Assembly (NCBI RefSeq): GCF_001270745.1
Contig: NZ_KQ434754.1
Span: 1 to 64,000 of the forward strand
DNA length: 64,000 nt
From: Jiangella muralis
GTDB lineage: Bacteria > Actinomycetota > Actinomycetes > Jiangellales > Jiangellaceae
Reading direction: 5' to 3'
The notes under the pieces are model-generated. The model was given only the letters and a program-made list of their open reading frames with translations, was not told the DNA's origin and made no database searches. A program made the position numbers and the translations under genes. This document shows, piece after piece, positions 23,849-33,700 of this stretch (the first letter of the stretch is position 1; every line of letters starts with the position of its first letter).

Positions 23849-26800
23849 TCACTGGGCCATGTCGACGAAGCGGCTGTAGTGGCCCTGGAAGGCGACCGTG
23901 ATGGTGGCGGTGGGGCCGTTACGGTGCTTGGCCACGATGAAGTCGGCCTCGCCCGCTCGCGGCGACTCCTTCTCGTAGGCGTCCTCGCGGTGCAGCAGGA
24001 TGACCATGTCGGCATCCTGTTCGATGCTGTTGTGGGTAGCGACGCCGTCGGCGATGAAGTTGTGGGTGCCCATGACAGTGGCGTCGTAGACATCCTGTTC
24101 GCCGAGCGGCTCGATGGCGACGATCTCGTCCCAGAGGAGGTCGTTGGTGGCGTACATCTCCAGCTCGGCGCTGCCCAGCACCGTCGCCACCCGGCCGAGA
24201 CGGTCGCGGCTCGGCGCGTGCTTCCACATCGTGCTGCCGCCGAACCGGGTCTTCATGGCCGCCGCGAAGGCACGGTGCGACATGCCCTGCTCGGCCAGGA
24301 TGGTGCGAACGTCCTGCCAGACCTCGCGCGGCACGGTGTCGACGTTGGCGTTGGAGGAGCCGGATTCGAGGATGGTGAGCAGCCGCTCGCACCCCTCGGA
24401 CCGGGCACCGTGACAGCCGATCTCGCGCAGGAACCGCAGTTGCTCGTCCCGGCCGGAGATGTCCAGGGTGTACTGCGGCCGGTAACCCGCCTTGGGCGTC
24501 GCGACCCGGAGGCGGGTCGAGATGCCGTAACGCAGCAGCAGCCGCGAGACGCCGTCGAGGAGGCGCCGGCTGGTGGTGGCGAAATAGATGCGTCCGGACC
24601 GGCCGTTGCGGTTCACCGTCACCGAGCCGTCAGTGGCCCACAGGTGCCGCAGGAACAGGGTGATCTGCGTTTTGGGCAGGCCGAAGACGGCATCAGGAAC
24701 GAACTTCTCGGGCGAGCGCAGCCCGAACAACCCGAGCCCGTCGAGCCAGGCGGCGATCGGGTTCCGGCGCCCGTGCGTCAGGCGGTATGGCGCCGGTAGC
24801 CGCAGCGTCGTCACCCGCGCGGCGGCGTAGTCGTCGCGGACGGCGGTGATGCCGAAGTGCCGCGCGGCCTCGGTGACCGCGGCCAGGTTCTCCTCGTCGA
24901 CAGACGCGTAGCGGATGGGCTGACGCCGGACGAACGAACCGTCGCCGATGAGATGGGCGAGCATGACGATCTCGGCGTCGGCCCACCGCTGCGTCACCAG
25001 TGGGCCGGGCACGTGCCGCGGCACGCCCAGCCGGGCACCCACCGAGAGCTCACCCAACGGCCGCCAGCCGTCATAGGTGAGGAACGGGTGGTTCGCCGTC
25101 GCGTCGATCTGCTTTCCCGAGGCGAGACGCAGACGGAAGGTCTCCTTGCGACCGCTCGGGAACGCATGCGTCATGGTGCGCGGGACGTAGCGGAGGCTGT
25201 CGTCGAGGCTCCAGACCGGGATGTCGCGCTCCCCCGACGCCAGCAGCGCACCGATGGTGATCTCGGCGCCGGTGTCTGCCCGCAATATGCGCGTCGACGC
25301 CGGCAAACAGCCGGATTCGCGCAGGTCGGACAGCATCGGCTTCTTGTCCTGGCGCTGCTCGGGGCCACGGTTCAGCTGGCTCATCGCGATGACGGGGACC
25401 TCGAGCTCCTTCGCCAGCAGCTTGAGCGCGCGGGAGAACTCGGCGACCTCCTGCTGGCGGCTCTCGACGCGCTTGCCGCTGGTCATCAACTGGAGGTAGT
25501 CGATGATGACGAGGCGGAGGTCGTTGCGCTGCTTGAGCCGCCGGCACTTGGCCCGGATCTCCATCATCGTCATGTTGGGCGAGTCGTCGATGAAGAGGGG
25601 CGCGCTGGAGACCTCGCCGGTGCTGCGGGCGATGCGGTTCCAGTCGTCGTCGGTCATCTGGCCGGAGCGCATGTGGTGCAGCGGGACCTTGGCCTCGGCG
25701 GAGAGCAGGCGCATGGTGATCTCGTTGCGGCCCATCTCCAGCGAGTAGACGACCGACGTCAGCCCGTGCTTGATGGACGCCGCCCGGGCGAGATCGAGGC
25801 CGAGGGTCGAGTTGTGCGTCGGGATGCAGGAACGACCGGCGAGGTAGAGGTGATCGGCGGCATCGACCTCGACGCAACGGACGGGAACGGACGGAACGGG
25901 ACGGACGTCGACCACCATGCGGGCCGTCGGGCCGCTGCCGAGGCGCTGCCGCTGCCGCTTGCGCCGCAGCCGGAACACGGCATCGCGCGGTGTGAAGGTG
26001 ATGCAGTAGGAGGTCGACGTGGCCTCGGAGCGTCCCTTGACGCGTTTGGTGGTCATGCTCGCCCGGTAGCCGAGCGAGTGGACGAGCTCGAGCGCTCCCT
26101 CGGCGAGCCGGCGGCTGGTGACGGCGAACTGCACGAGGCCGTTCTGGTTCACGTACCCGTCGGTGTCGAGCAGGCCGGCGAGAAGGTCGCGGCGCTGCTG
26201 GATCGACGCCCGCAGGTACTCCCGTGGGATGTGCTTGTCGCCGAGTACACCCATGGTCCGCAGCACTGCCTGGACCGTCCCGTGGTGACGGTGGCAGGCC
26301 TCGCAGCGTCGCAGCCCGGACGAGGGCCGGCCGCAGTCGGGACACGCCGGCGCGACGGCGACGCCGGGCAGCCCGCGCACCCGCCCGCCGCAACGCCGCC
26401 CGCAGGTGCGGACCTGGCTGGTCTTCGGCACGAACGAGGCACCGCAGACGACACACGAGCGCTCGGCGACCGGCGCGGGTTCGGGCATTCGCAACGAGTA
26501 GAGCCGGCCGCCCTGCGGCTGCACCCGCAAACCCGTACGCCGGATCTCCTCGGCGATCTCAGGATCGTCGGACGTGAACCTCGCCGCCGCGCTGTGGCCG
26601 TCGCCCAGCCACACACCGAGGGCGTACGCCGGCAGCGGGAGATCGCGGTCGGGCAGGTCGAACGCATCGGCCAGCCGCACCGCATGGTTCAGCCGCCGGT
26701 CACCGCCCGCGCAGCGCAGCGTCGCGGCCAGCTCCTCCGTCGTCACGATGCCCGGGTGCTCCGCGGCGGCCCAGCTGCCCACCGGGCGGGAGACCCGGTG

Positions 26801-27967
26801 CGCGAGTTCACTGAGCAGCAGTCGGCGCGAGTACGTCGGGACCGCGGCCCGGTGCGGCGCCGGCGCACCGGCCCTGACCGCCTGGACGGCGCCGTGGATG
26901 GCGTGCCGGAACTCGGCGCCGACCTCGGCGACGGCCTCCGCGGCAGTGACGAGATGGTCGGCCTCGGTCTCGGCACGGGTGGCTATCGCGCAGGCCCTGG
27001 CCACGGATGCGTCCGGCCAGTAGAAGCGGGGTGACCGTCGCTCGCCCGCCGCTCGCCGGCCGGCCCGGGTGGTCGTGGCCCACTGGTGCTGGGCGTCGGC
27101 CACGATGACCGTGCCGTCGGAGAACTCGACCTCGTAGCAAGGACGATCGGTCATGACCTCGGTCGCGGCGACGACCTTGGTGGGCCGGCCGTCGGCGCCG
27201 ATGAGCAGGTCGCCGACCCGGACCTCACCCATGGTCGTCCAGCCCGTCGGCGTCGGCAGTGGCGTGTCCAGCGCCAGTGCCTTGCCGACGGCCGGTCGCG
27301 CGGCCAGAATCACGAGCTGACCAGGGTGAAGACCGTTCGTCAGCGCGTCGAGGTCGGTGAAGCCGGTGGGGACGCCGACCATCTGGCCGCCGCGCGAGCC
27401 GATGGCCTCGATCTCGTCGAGCGTGCCCTCCATGATCTCGGAGAGCGGGTGGTAGTCCTCGGACGACCGCTTCTCGGTGATGGCGTAGATCTCGGCCTGG
27501 GCGCGGTCGACGATCATGTCGGCGTCGCCGTCGTCGCTGTAGCCCATCTGGGTGATGCGGGTGCCGGCCTCGACGAGGCGGCGCAGGACGGCGCGCTCGC
27601 GGACGATCTCGGCGTAGAAGCCGGCGTTGGCGGCCGACGGCACGGAGGAGACGAGGGTGTGCAGGTACGGCGCGCCGCCGACCCGGCCCAGCTCGCCCCG
27701 CTTCTGCAACTGTGCCGCGACGGTGACGGCGTCGGCGGGTTCGCCGCGGCCGTAGAGGTCGATGATCGCCTCGTAGACGGCCTCGTGCGCCGGCCGGTAG
27801 AAGTCGTTGCCGCGGATGATCTCGACGACGTCGGCGATGGCGTCCTTGGACAGCAGCATGCCGCCCAGCACCGACTGCTCGGCGGCGACGTCCTGGGGCG
27901 GCGTGCGGCCGTAGTCGACGGGGGCTTCCTCCCGCCGATCCGGCAGCTCCGCGACGCTCACGCCCAC
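23849..27967 (-). CDS. dnaB: Replicative DNA helicase DnaB with two inteins
   Basis: A 1372-residue precursor. Extein pieces are residues 1-229, 720-886 and 1314-1372, totalling 455, the normal DnaB size. The first holds the N-terminal domain (TPPQDVAAEQSVLGGMLLS) and ends within the Walker A loop (ARPAVGK); the second contains VIIDYLQLM (Walker B) and MSQLNRGPEQR; the third begins SIEQDADMVI. The hexameric helicase unwinds DNA ahead of the replisome, so both inteins must splice out for viability. Start may be GTG at 27967 or GTG at 27961 (MSVAEL), the latter better spaced from a G-rich site. Codon use and GC are uniform across the inteins, suggesting long residence. Confidence 0.97.
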   Translation of the reverse strand: MGVSVAELPDRREEAPVDYGRTPPQDVAAEQSVLGGMLLSKDAIADVVEIIRGNDFYRPAHEAVYEAIIDLYGRGEPADAVTVAAQLQKRGELGRVGGAPYLHTLVSSVPSAANAGFYAEIVRERAVLRRLVEAGTRITQMGYSDDGDADMIVDRAQAEIYAITEKRSSEDYHPLSEIMEGTLDEIEAIGSRGGQMVGVPTGFTDLDALTNGLHPGQLVILAARPAVGKALALDTPLPTPTGWTTMGEVRVGDLLIGADGRPTKVVAATEVMTDRPCYEVEFSDGTVIVADAQHQWATTTRAGRRAAGERRSPRFYWPDASVARACAIATRAETEADHLVTAAEAVAEVGAEFRHAIHGAVQAVRAGAPAPHRAAVPTYSRRLLLSELAHRVSRPVGSWAAAEHPGIVTTEELAATLRCAGGDRRLNHAVRLADAFDLPDRDLPLPAYALGVWLGDGHSAAARFTSDDPEIAEEIRRTGLRVQPQGGRLYSLRMPEPAPVAERSCVVCGASFVPKTSQVRTCGRRCGGRVRGLPGVAVAPACPDCGRPSSGLRRCEACHRHHGTVQAVLRTMGVLGDKHIPREYLRASIQQRRDLLAGLLDTDGYVNQNGLVQFAVTSRRLAEGALELVHSLGYRASMTTKRVKGRSEATSTSYCITFTPRDAVFRLRRKRQRQRLGSGPTARMVVDVRPVPSVPVRCVEVDAADHLYLAGRSCIPTHNSTLGLDLARAASIKHGLTSVVYSLEMGRNEITMRLLSAEAKVPLHHMRSGQMTDDDWNRIARSTGEVSSAPLFIDDSPNMTMMEIRAKCRRLKQRNDLRLVIIDYLQLMTSGKRVESRQQEVAEFSRALKLLAKELEVPVIAMSQLNRGPEQRQDKKPMLSDLRESGCLPASTRILRADTGAEITIGALLASGERDIPVWSLDDSLRYVPRTMTHAFPSGRKETFRLRLASGKQIDATANHPFLTYDGWRPLGELSVGARLGVPRHVPGPLVTQRWADAEIVMLAHLIGDGSFVRRQPIRYASVDEENLAAVTEAARHFGITAVRDDYAAARVTTLRLPAPYRLTHGRRNPIAAWLDGLGLFGLRSPEKFVPDAVFGLPKTQITLFLRHLWATDGSVTVNRNGRSGRIYFATTSRRLLDGVSRLLLRYGISTRLRVATPKAGYRPQYTLDISGRDEQLRFLREIGCHGARSEGCERLLTILESGSSNANVDTVPREVWQDVRTILAEQGMSHRAFAAAMKTRFGGSTMWKHAPSRDRLGRVATVLGSAELEMYATNDLLWDEIVAIEPLGEQDVYDATVMGTHNFIADGVATHNSIEQDADMVILLHREDAYEKESPRAGEADFIVAKHRNGPTATITVAFQGHYSRFVDMAQ
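24029..25309 (-). other. DnaB intein 2 (class 1, LAGLIDADG homing endonuclease)
   Basis: A 427-residue intein between DLRESG and SIEQDAD of DnaB, the same insertion point used by the Synechocystis DnaB intein. It starts with Cys1 (CLPASTRIL), has block B TANHPF, block F QDVYDATVMGTHNFIADG and ends with His-Asn, followed by Ser as the +1 residue: a standard class 1 splicing set. Two LAGLIDADG helices are visible (VMLAHLIGDG at intein residues 115-124 and FLRHLWATDG at 219-228), so the homing endonuclease may still be active. Boundaries are set by the conserved extein junctions. Confidence 0.95.
25811..27280 (-). other. DnaB intein 1 (class 3, Ala1, LAGLIDADG endonuclease with Cys clusters)
   Basis: A 490-residue intein splitting the Walker A loop between ARPAVGK and STLGLD, the site also used in mycobacterial DnaB. 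Residue 1 is Ala, not Cys or Ser. The class 3 W-C-T set is present: Trp67 in DAQHQW, Cys469 in VRCVEV and Thr488 in PTHN, with Asn490 terminal and Ser +1. LAGLIDADG helices are YALGVWLGDG (219-228) and LLAGLLDTDG (366-375). Between them lie two cysteine clusters (Cys276/279/293/297 and Cys313/316/326/329) that look like zinc ribbons, an unusual insertion. Confidence 0.93.
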
Positions 27968-28000
27968 CCCTTCGTCACCGGCTGGTCATACATATGTTCT

Positions 28001-28017
28001 AACAGCCAAGGGCTGTT
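28001..28017. promoter_or_regulatory. Inverted repeat in the dnaB leader
   Basis: AACAGCC-N3-GGCTGTT, exact seven-base arms, lies 34 bases before the dnaB start and just after the candidate -10 box. It could be an operator or a leader hairpin. Confidence 0.4.
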
Positions 28018-28022
28018 TGGCG

Positions 28023-28052
28023 AACCTATGGCCCGCTTCGGCGCGTCGCCAA
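28023..28052 (-). promoter_or_regulatory. dnaB: Candidate dnaB promoter
   Basis: On the minus strand TTGGCG (28047-28052) is followed after 18 bases by TAGGTT (28023-28028), a fair match to a housekeeping promoter. The DnaA-box cluster begins six bases upstream of the -35. Confidence 0.4.
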
Positions 28053-28057
28053 GTCGG

Positions 28058-28222
28058 TGATCCACAGGGGCTGTGGACCGGCTGTGGAGACGCCGCGTAA
28101 ACGATCATCCCCAACTGTGGACAACCCTGGGGACGGCGGCCCGGCCGGTTGTTCACAACGCCGACGAAACGACAGGTCACACGCGAGATTCTTCGTCCAC
28201 CGGGTGTGGACGGAGATCCACA
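28058..28222. promoter_or_regulatory. Cluster of DnaA-box-like sequences
   Basis: Seven nonamers resembling the DnaA box occur in 165 bases: TGATCCACA (28058), CGGTCCACA (minus, 28072-28080), GTCTCCACA (minus, 28083-28091), TTGTCCACA (minus, 28116-28124, exact actinobacterial consensus), TTGTTCACA (28149), CCGTCCACA (minus, 28205-28213) and AGATCCACA (28214). They fill the gap between dnaB and a MATE gene. Known DnaA clusters serve as origins, titration sites or promoter control; no dnaA or dnaN is nearby, so control of dnaB or DnaA titration is favoured. Confidence 0.6.
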
Positions 28223-28291
28223 GAGCAAGATCTCAAATGGCGAGACGATGGTCACGCGAGGACAGGTGTCACCCCTACCGTCGGTGCTGCC

Positions 28292-29629
28292 ATGATTCGA
28301 CATCCGTTCCGCCGGCACGCGGCCGACGGCGAAATCCTGCGGCTCGCGCTGCCCGCCCTGGGCGCGCTGGTCGCCGAGCCGCTGTTCCTGCTGACCGACT
28401 CCGCCATCATCGGGCACCTCGGCACCCCCGAGCTGGCCGGCCTCGGCATCGCGTCGACGGTGCTGGCGACGCTGGTGAACGTGTCGATCTTCCTCGCCTA
28501 CGGGACGACGGCCGCGGTGGCCCGGCGGCTGGGCGCGGGCGACCAGGCCGGCGCGCTGCGCTCGGGCATCGACGGCTGCTGGCTGGCCGTGCTGATCGGC
28601 GTCGCGACGGTGGCCGCCGGCTGGCCGCTGACGCCGTGGGTGGTGTCGCTGTTCGGGCCGGGCGACGACGTGGCCGGGTACGCGGAGACGTACCTGCGGA
28701 TCAGCCTGCTCGGCATCCCGTCCATGCTGCTGGTGCTCGCCGCGACCGGTGTCCTGCGCGGCCTGCAGGACACGAGGACGCCGCTCTACGTCGCGGTGAC
28801 GGGGGCGGTCGCGAACGTCGTGCTGAACGTCGTGCTGGTGTACGGGCTCGGCCTCGGCATCGGCGGCTCGGCGCTGGGCACCGTCCTCGCCCAGACCGGC
28901 ATGGCCGCCGTGTTCATCCGGGTCGTCGCGCGCGGCGCCCGGCGGGCCGGCGTCGGGCTCCGGCCGGACGGGCGCGGCGTCGCGCAGGCGATCGGGGCCG
29001 GCGTCCCGCTGATCGTCCGGACGGTCGCGATGCGGGTCGCGCTCATCGTCATCACCGTCGTGGCGGCCGGGTTGGGGACGGCGGAGCTGGCCGCGCACCA
29101 GGTGGCGTTCACGACGTGGACGCTGCTGGCACTGATCCTCGACGCGGTCGCGATCGCCGCCCAGGCGCTGGTCGGCCGGGCGCTCGGCGCCGGCGACGTG
29201 GACGGCGCGCGGTCGATCACCCGGCGCATGGTGCAGTGGGGCGTGCTGTCCGGGTTCGCGCTCGCCGTGCTGCTGCTGGCGATCGGCAACGGTTACGCGC
29301 GGCTGTTCACGCCGGACGCCGAGGTGCGGTCGCTGCTGTTCGCCGCGCTGGTGGTGGCCGCGGCGATGCAGCCGATCGCTGGGTGGGTGTTCGTGCTCGA
29401 CGGGGTCCTGATCGGCGCCGGCGACGGGCGCTACCTGGCCTGGGCATCAGTGCTCTCGGTGGTGGCGTTCCTGCCGGCGGCCTGGGCCGTCTCCGTCGCG
29501 GACGTGTCCGGGCAGGCCGGCCTCATGTGGCTCTGGGGCACGATCGGCCTGTGGATGCTGGTGCGGCTGGTCACGCTCGCGCTCCGGGAACGCAGCGACA
29601 CCTGGATGATCACCGGCGCGGTCCGCTGA
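28292..29629 (+). CDS. MATE family efflux transporter (DinF-like)
   Basis: A 445-residue protein with 12 hydrophobic helices in two matching halves. The first opens with EILRLALPALGALVAEPLFLLTD in short blocks typical of the DinF branch (LPALGALVAEPL, DSAIIGHLGT), and the second has ELAAHQVAFTTWTLLALI. MATE transporters export cationic compounds using proton or sodium gradients. ATG at 28292 was chosen because family similarity starts there; no ribosome-binding site is visible, so the transcript may be leaderless. Divergent from dnaB. Confidence 0.92.
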   Translation: MIRHPFRRHAADGEILRLALPALGALVAEPLFLLTDSAIIGHLGTPELAGLGIASTVLATLVNVSIFLAYGTTAAVARRLGAGDQAGALRSGIDGCWLAVLIGVATVAAGWPLTPWVVSLFGPGDDVAGYAETYLRISLLGIPSMLLVLAATGVLRGLQDTRTPLYVAVTGAVANVVLNVVLVYGLGLGIGGSALGTVLAQTGMAAVFIRVVARGARRAGVGLRPDGRGVAQAIGAGVPLIVRTVAMRVALIVITVVAAGLGTAELAAHQVAFTTWTLLALILDAVAIAAQALVGRALGAGDVDGARSITRRMVQWGVLSGFALAVLLLAIGNGYARLFTPDAEVRSLLFAALVVAAAMQPIAGWVFVLDGVLIGAGDGRYLAWASVLSVVAFLPAAWAVSVADVSGQAGLMWLWGTIGLWMLVRLVTLALRERSDTWMITGAVR

Positions 29630-29644
29630 GCGGTGGCGACGGGG

Positions 29645-30622
29645 TCAGGCCCAGCCGTGCTTCGCGGCCTGGAAGCCGAGCTGCAGCCGGGTGTCGGCGC
29701 CGGCGGCGTCCATCAGGGCCCGCACCCGCCGCTGCACCGTCCGCAACGACATGTCCAGCATGTTCGCGATCGCCTGGTCGGTCAGCCCCGCCAGCAGCAA
29801 CCCGAAGATCCGGGCGTCGAGGGTGGTGAGCCCGGACGGCGGGCGCTCGGCCAGCGCCCCGCCGGTGCCGAGGACCAGCGGGACCGCCTCGTCCCACACC
29901 TTGTCGAACAGCGCCATCAGCGCGTCGAGCAGCCCGCTCTGGTGCACGAGCAGCGCGCCGATGGCCCGCGCCTCACCGGACACCAGCGGCACCAGCGCGA
30001 TCTGCCGGTCGACCACGAGCAGCCGGATCGGCACCACGGGCGCGACCCGCACCTCTTCGCCGTCGGCCAGGGCGGCCTCGGCGGCGGCCGCGAAGCCGGG
30101 GCGGTCGAACGCGGCTCGCTCGAGGACGACGCGGAAGCGGACGCCACGTTCGACGGCAGCCTCCTCGGCGGTGTTCTCCTCGCCGGAGATCGCGACGACC
30201 TCCGCTTTCGTCAGGCCGAGCACCTCGGACCGGGCCGACGCCTGCAGCTGCATGAACCGTTGCGCGACGGCCTGGGCGCCGTAGACGACGTCGACCACGT
30301 CGCCGACGCTGCGGTCGGATTCGGTGCGCCGGTACGCCTCGGTGAGCGCGGCGATCTCGACCTCGGCGCGGCGCAGCTCCTCCTGCCGGTCGACGACGAG
30401 GGCGGCCAGGGCGACGGACGGCGGCGACGCGACGTAGTGCTCGGGGCTGGCGCTGGACCGGGCCGCGAGGCCGCGGCGCTCCAGTGACGCCAGCGCCGTC
30501 GCCGCCTCGCCTGGCCGCAGACCCAGGCGTGCGGCCAGGGCGGCGACGTCGGTGGACGGCACCTCGACCAGCGCGCGATAGGCGGACTCCTCCACCTCAC
30601 CCAGCCCGAGCACATCGAACAC
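29645..30622 (-). CDS. TrmB-like/LuxR C-terminal regulator
   Basis: A 325-residue regulator with two DNA-binding ends. The N-terminus (MFDVLGLGEVEESAYRAL, then STDVAALAARLGLRPGEAAT) is a TrmB-like winged helix; the C-terminus (LTTLDARIFGLLLAGLTDQA, MLDMSLRTVQRRVRALMDAAG) is a LuxR helix-turn-helix. The middle is a ligand-binding-like alpha/beta region. Start is a GTG at 30622 with a GAGGAGG site. This architecture is frequent in actinobacteria next to large secreted proteases, as here: it is divergent from a subtilase gene and probably controls it. Ligand unknown. Confidence 0.88.
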   Translation of the reverse strand: MFDVLGLGEVEESAYRALVEVPSTDVAALAARLGLRPGEAATALASLERRGLAARSSASPEHYVASPPSVALAALVVDRQEELRRAEVEIAALTEAYRRTESDRSVGDVVDVVYGAQAVAQRFMQLQASARSEVLGLTKAEVVAISGEENTAEEAAVERGVRFRVVLERAAFDRPGFAAAAEAALADGEEVRVAPVVPIRLLVVDRQIALVPLVSGEARAIGALLVHQSGLLDALMALFDKVWDEAVPLVLGTGGALAERPPSGLTTLDARIFGLLLAGLTDQAIANMLDMSLRTVQRRVRALMDAAGADTRLQLGFQAAKHGWA

Positions 30623-30751
30623 GATGCCTCCTCTACCCGCAGGTCGTCGCTGGCGGATACCGGTCATGACGCATTCGCGCCAGTATGCATTGTCCCGAAT
30701 CGTGGCAGATTTACGAATGTTCCGTCTCCCTCCCGAAAGCGGGGCCGAACC

Positions 30752-33700
30752 GTGCCTGCTCTCCGCCGCATCGCCGCCGCGCTGACCCTCGCGCTGGCCA
30801 CGCTCCCGCTCTCCGGCCAGGCCGCCGCGCCCGCGGACGATCCGCCGGCGACGCCGCTGCCGCAGCTCCCGGACGGGGTCGAGGCCGGCGGCGTCCGCAC
30901 CGTCACGCTGATCACCGGCGACGTCGCGGTGCTGACGTACGGACGGGGCGACGCGCCGGCCGTGCGGGTGCAGTCCGACGATCCCGGCGGTTACGACGTG
31001 CGCACCGAGGGCGACGACGTGTACGTCATCCCGGCGTCGGCCGAGCAGGCGCTGACCGAGAACCGGGTCGACCGGCAGCTGTTCAACGTCACCGGCCTGG
31101 TCGAGCAGGGCCTGGACGACGCGTCGACCGGCAGCATCCCGCTGATCGTCACCTATGCCGGCGGCGCCGCAGCCTCCCGCGGCGCCGCCCTGCCCGCCGG
31201 GACGGAGCGGACGGCGAGCCTGCCGTCGATCGGCGCCGACGTCCTCGACGCCGACAAGGCCGCCACCGAGTCCGTCTGGAACGCCGTCGTGCCGCAGCCG
31301 ACGGCGTTCGGCCGGCAGGTGGAAAAGATCTGGCTGGACGCTCGGGTCGCGCCGGTGCTGGACGAGAGCGTCCCGTACGTCGGCGCGCCCGACGCGTGGG
31401 CGGCCGGGTTCGACGGCGCCGGCAGCACGGTCGCCGTCCTCGACACCGGCATCGACGCCGAGCACCCGGACGTCGCCGAGGCGCTCGTCGTGGCCGAGAA
31501 CTTCACCGACAGCCCCGACGTCGTGGACCGCGACGGCCACGGCACCCACGTCGCGTCGACGGTGCTCGGCTCCGGGGCGGCGGCCGGCGGGAGCTACCGC
31601 GGCGTCGCGCCGGGCGCGGGCCTGCTGGTCGGCAAGGTGCTCGGTGACGATGGCTTCGGCGAGCTGTCGTGGATCATCGCCGGCATGGAGTGGGCCGTCG
31701 AGCAGGGCGCCGACGTCGTCAACATGAGCCTCGGCAACAGCGAGCTGGGCGCCTGCGACGACCCGATGGTGCAGGCGGTCGACGCGCTGTCGGCGGCGTC
31801 GGACACCTTGTTCGTCATCGCGGCCGGCAACCTCGGCGGCCCGGCCGAGACCGTCACCAGCCCGGGCTGCGCCGCCAGCGCGCTGACCGTCGGCGCGGTC
31901 GACCTCAACGACGCGACGGCGAGCTTCTCCGGCCGCGGGCCGGTCGCGGTGACGCGCGCCGTCAAGCCCGACATCGCCGGGCCGGGCGTGGACATCACCG
32001 CCGCCCGCGCCGGCGGCCGCGGCGACGCCGCCTACACGAACATGAGCGGCACGTCGATGGCGACCCCGCACGTCGCCGGCGCCGCGGCCGTCGTCCAGCA
32101 GGCACACCCGGACTGGACCGGCGAGCAGGTGAAGGCCGCCCTGCAGAGCACGGTCCGCCCGGACAACGAGACCGACGTCTACGACCAGGGCGCCGGCATC
32201 CTCGACGTCGCGACGGCGGCGACGGCGCAGCTCAGCGGCCCCGGCACGGTCGACCTCGGCACGCTGGCCTGGCCGCACGACCCGTCTGAGGCGGTCACCA
32301 CCGACGTCGTCTACACGAACACCGGCGGCGCCGACGCGACGCTGACCTTCACGCTGGACGCCCGCGGCGAGAACGGCGCCGCGCTGCCGGACGACGCGAC
32401 GACGCTCGGCGTGACGACGCTGACGGTCCCGGCCGGCGGCACCGCTGCGCTGCCGGTCAGGTTCGACCCGTCGGTCCTCGACTACGGGCACTACGGCGCC
32501 GTCAGCCTCCGGCTGGTCGCGCGGGCCGGCGACGCCACCGTCGTCACCCCGATCGGCGCGTACGCCGAGCCGCAGCAGGTCGACGTCACGTTCCGGGTGC
32601 TCGGCCGCGACGGCCAGCCGGCCGGCGACGCCAGCACGCTGGACGTGTTCGACCTGGACAGCATCGCCGCCCAGCGGGTCAGCCTCGACGGCGCCGACGT
32701 CACGCTGCGGCTGCGCGCCGGCACGTACTCGATCGCCGCGACCGTCGCCGTCACCGACCCGGAGACGTTCCAGGTCACCGAGGCGGCGTTCCTGGCCGAG
32801 CCGGAACTCGACCTGCTCGGCGACCGGACCGTCACGCTGGACGCGCGCCGCGCGCTGCCGGTCAAGGTGCGCACCGACGAGCCGATGCGGATGCACAGCG
32901 GCAGCGTGTCCTACGCCCGCATCGTCGACAACTGGATCCTGTCCAACACCCGCTACTTCCGCGCCAGCCTGGACACCCTGTACCTGGGCCGGATGGCCGA
33001 CGTGGAGCGCGGCGACTTCGACGTGACGGAGTCGTGGCTCTACACGACGCCCGACGGCGCCGCCGAGCCGGCCGACTACCACCTGGTCTACCCGCACACC
33101 GGGAAGATCACGACGCGCGACGTCAACCACCGGGTCGAGCAGGACCGGCTGGCCCGCATCGACTCGACGTACAACACGCCCGGCGCCCCCGACCAGTACG
33201 CGCAGTACCTCGACGCCTACAGCGCTCAGCGGGAGGCGTTCGTCCCGCTCGGCGACGTCGTGGAGTTCGCGGCGCCCGGCACCCGGACGGCGTACGTGAC
33301 CGCGGACGTGCCGGTGCGCCAGACCGTGATCCACCCCGACGGCACGCGGTGGTACTGGGGCACGCCGATGTCGTCGGCGACCCGGCCGCTGGCACCGGGC
33401 AGCCGCACCGCGGAGACCTGGTACGGCGCCGGGCTGCGGCCCGCGGTCCCCGCCGACGCGCTGGGCACGTACGACCCGTCCGGCCGCGTCGGGAACATCA
33501 TCTGGACCAACCTCCCGGCGTGGGCGGACAGCCAGCCCGGCCACTTCGCGTGGAACGGGCTCAACGACCTCGGCAACATGGAGCTGTTCGCCGGCGGGCA
33601 ATCGCTGGGCGCGTGGGGCTTCTACGGCCAGGGCCAGTGGGACGTCCCCGCCGCCGCTACCGACTTCGAACTGGTCTACGACCTCGTCCGGTACGACCGC

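Noticed and set aside
24857-27034. A long + strand open frame opposite the dnaB inteins
   Set aside because: Antisense to well-defined intein and extein sequence; no recognisable protein features.
28058-28222. Chromosomal origin oriC
   Set aside because: DnaA-box density is suggestive, but no dnaA, dnaN, rpmH or AT-rich unwinding element is present, so it is reported only as a DnaA-box cluster.
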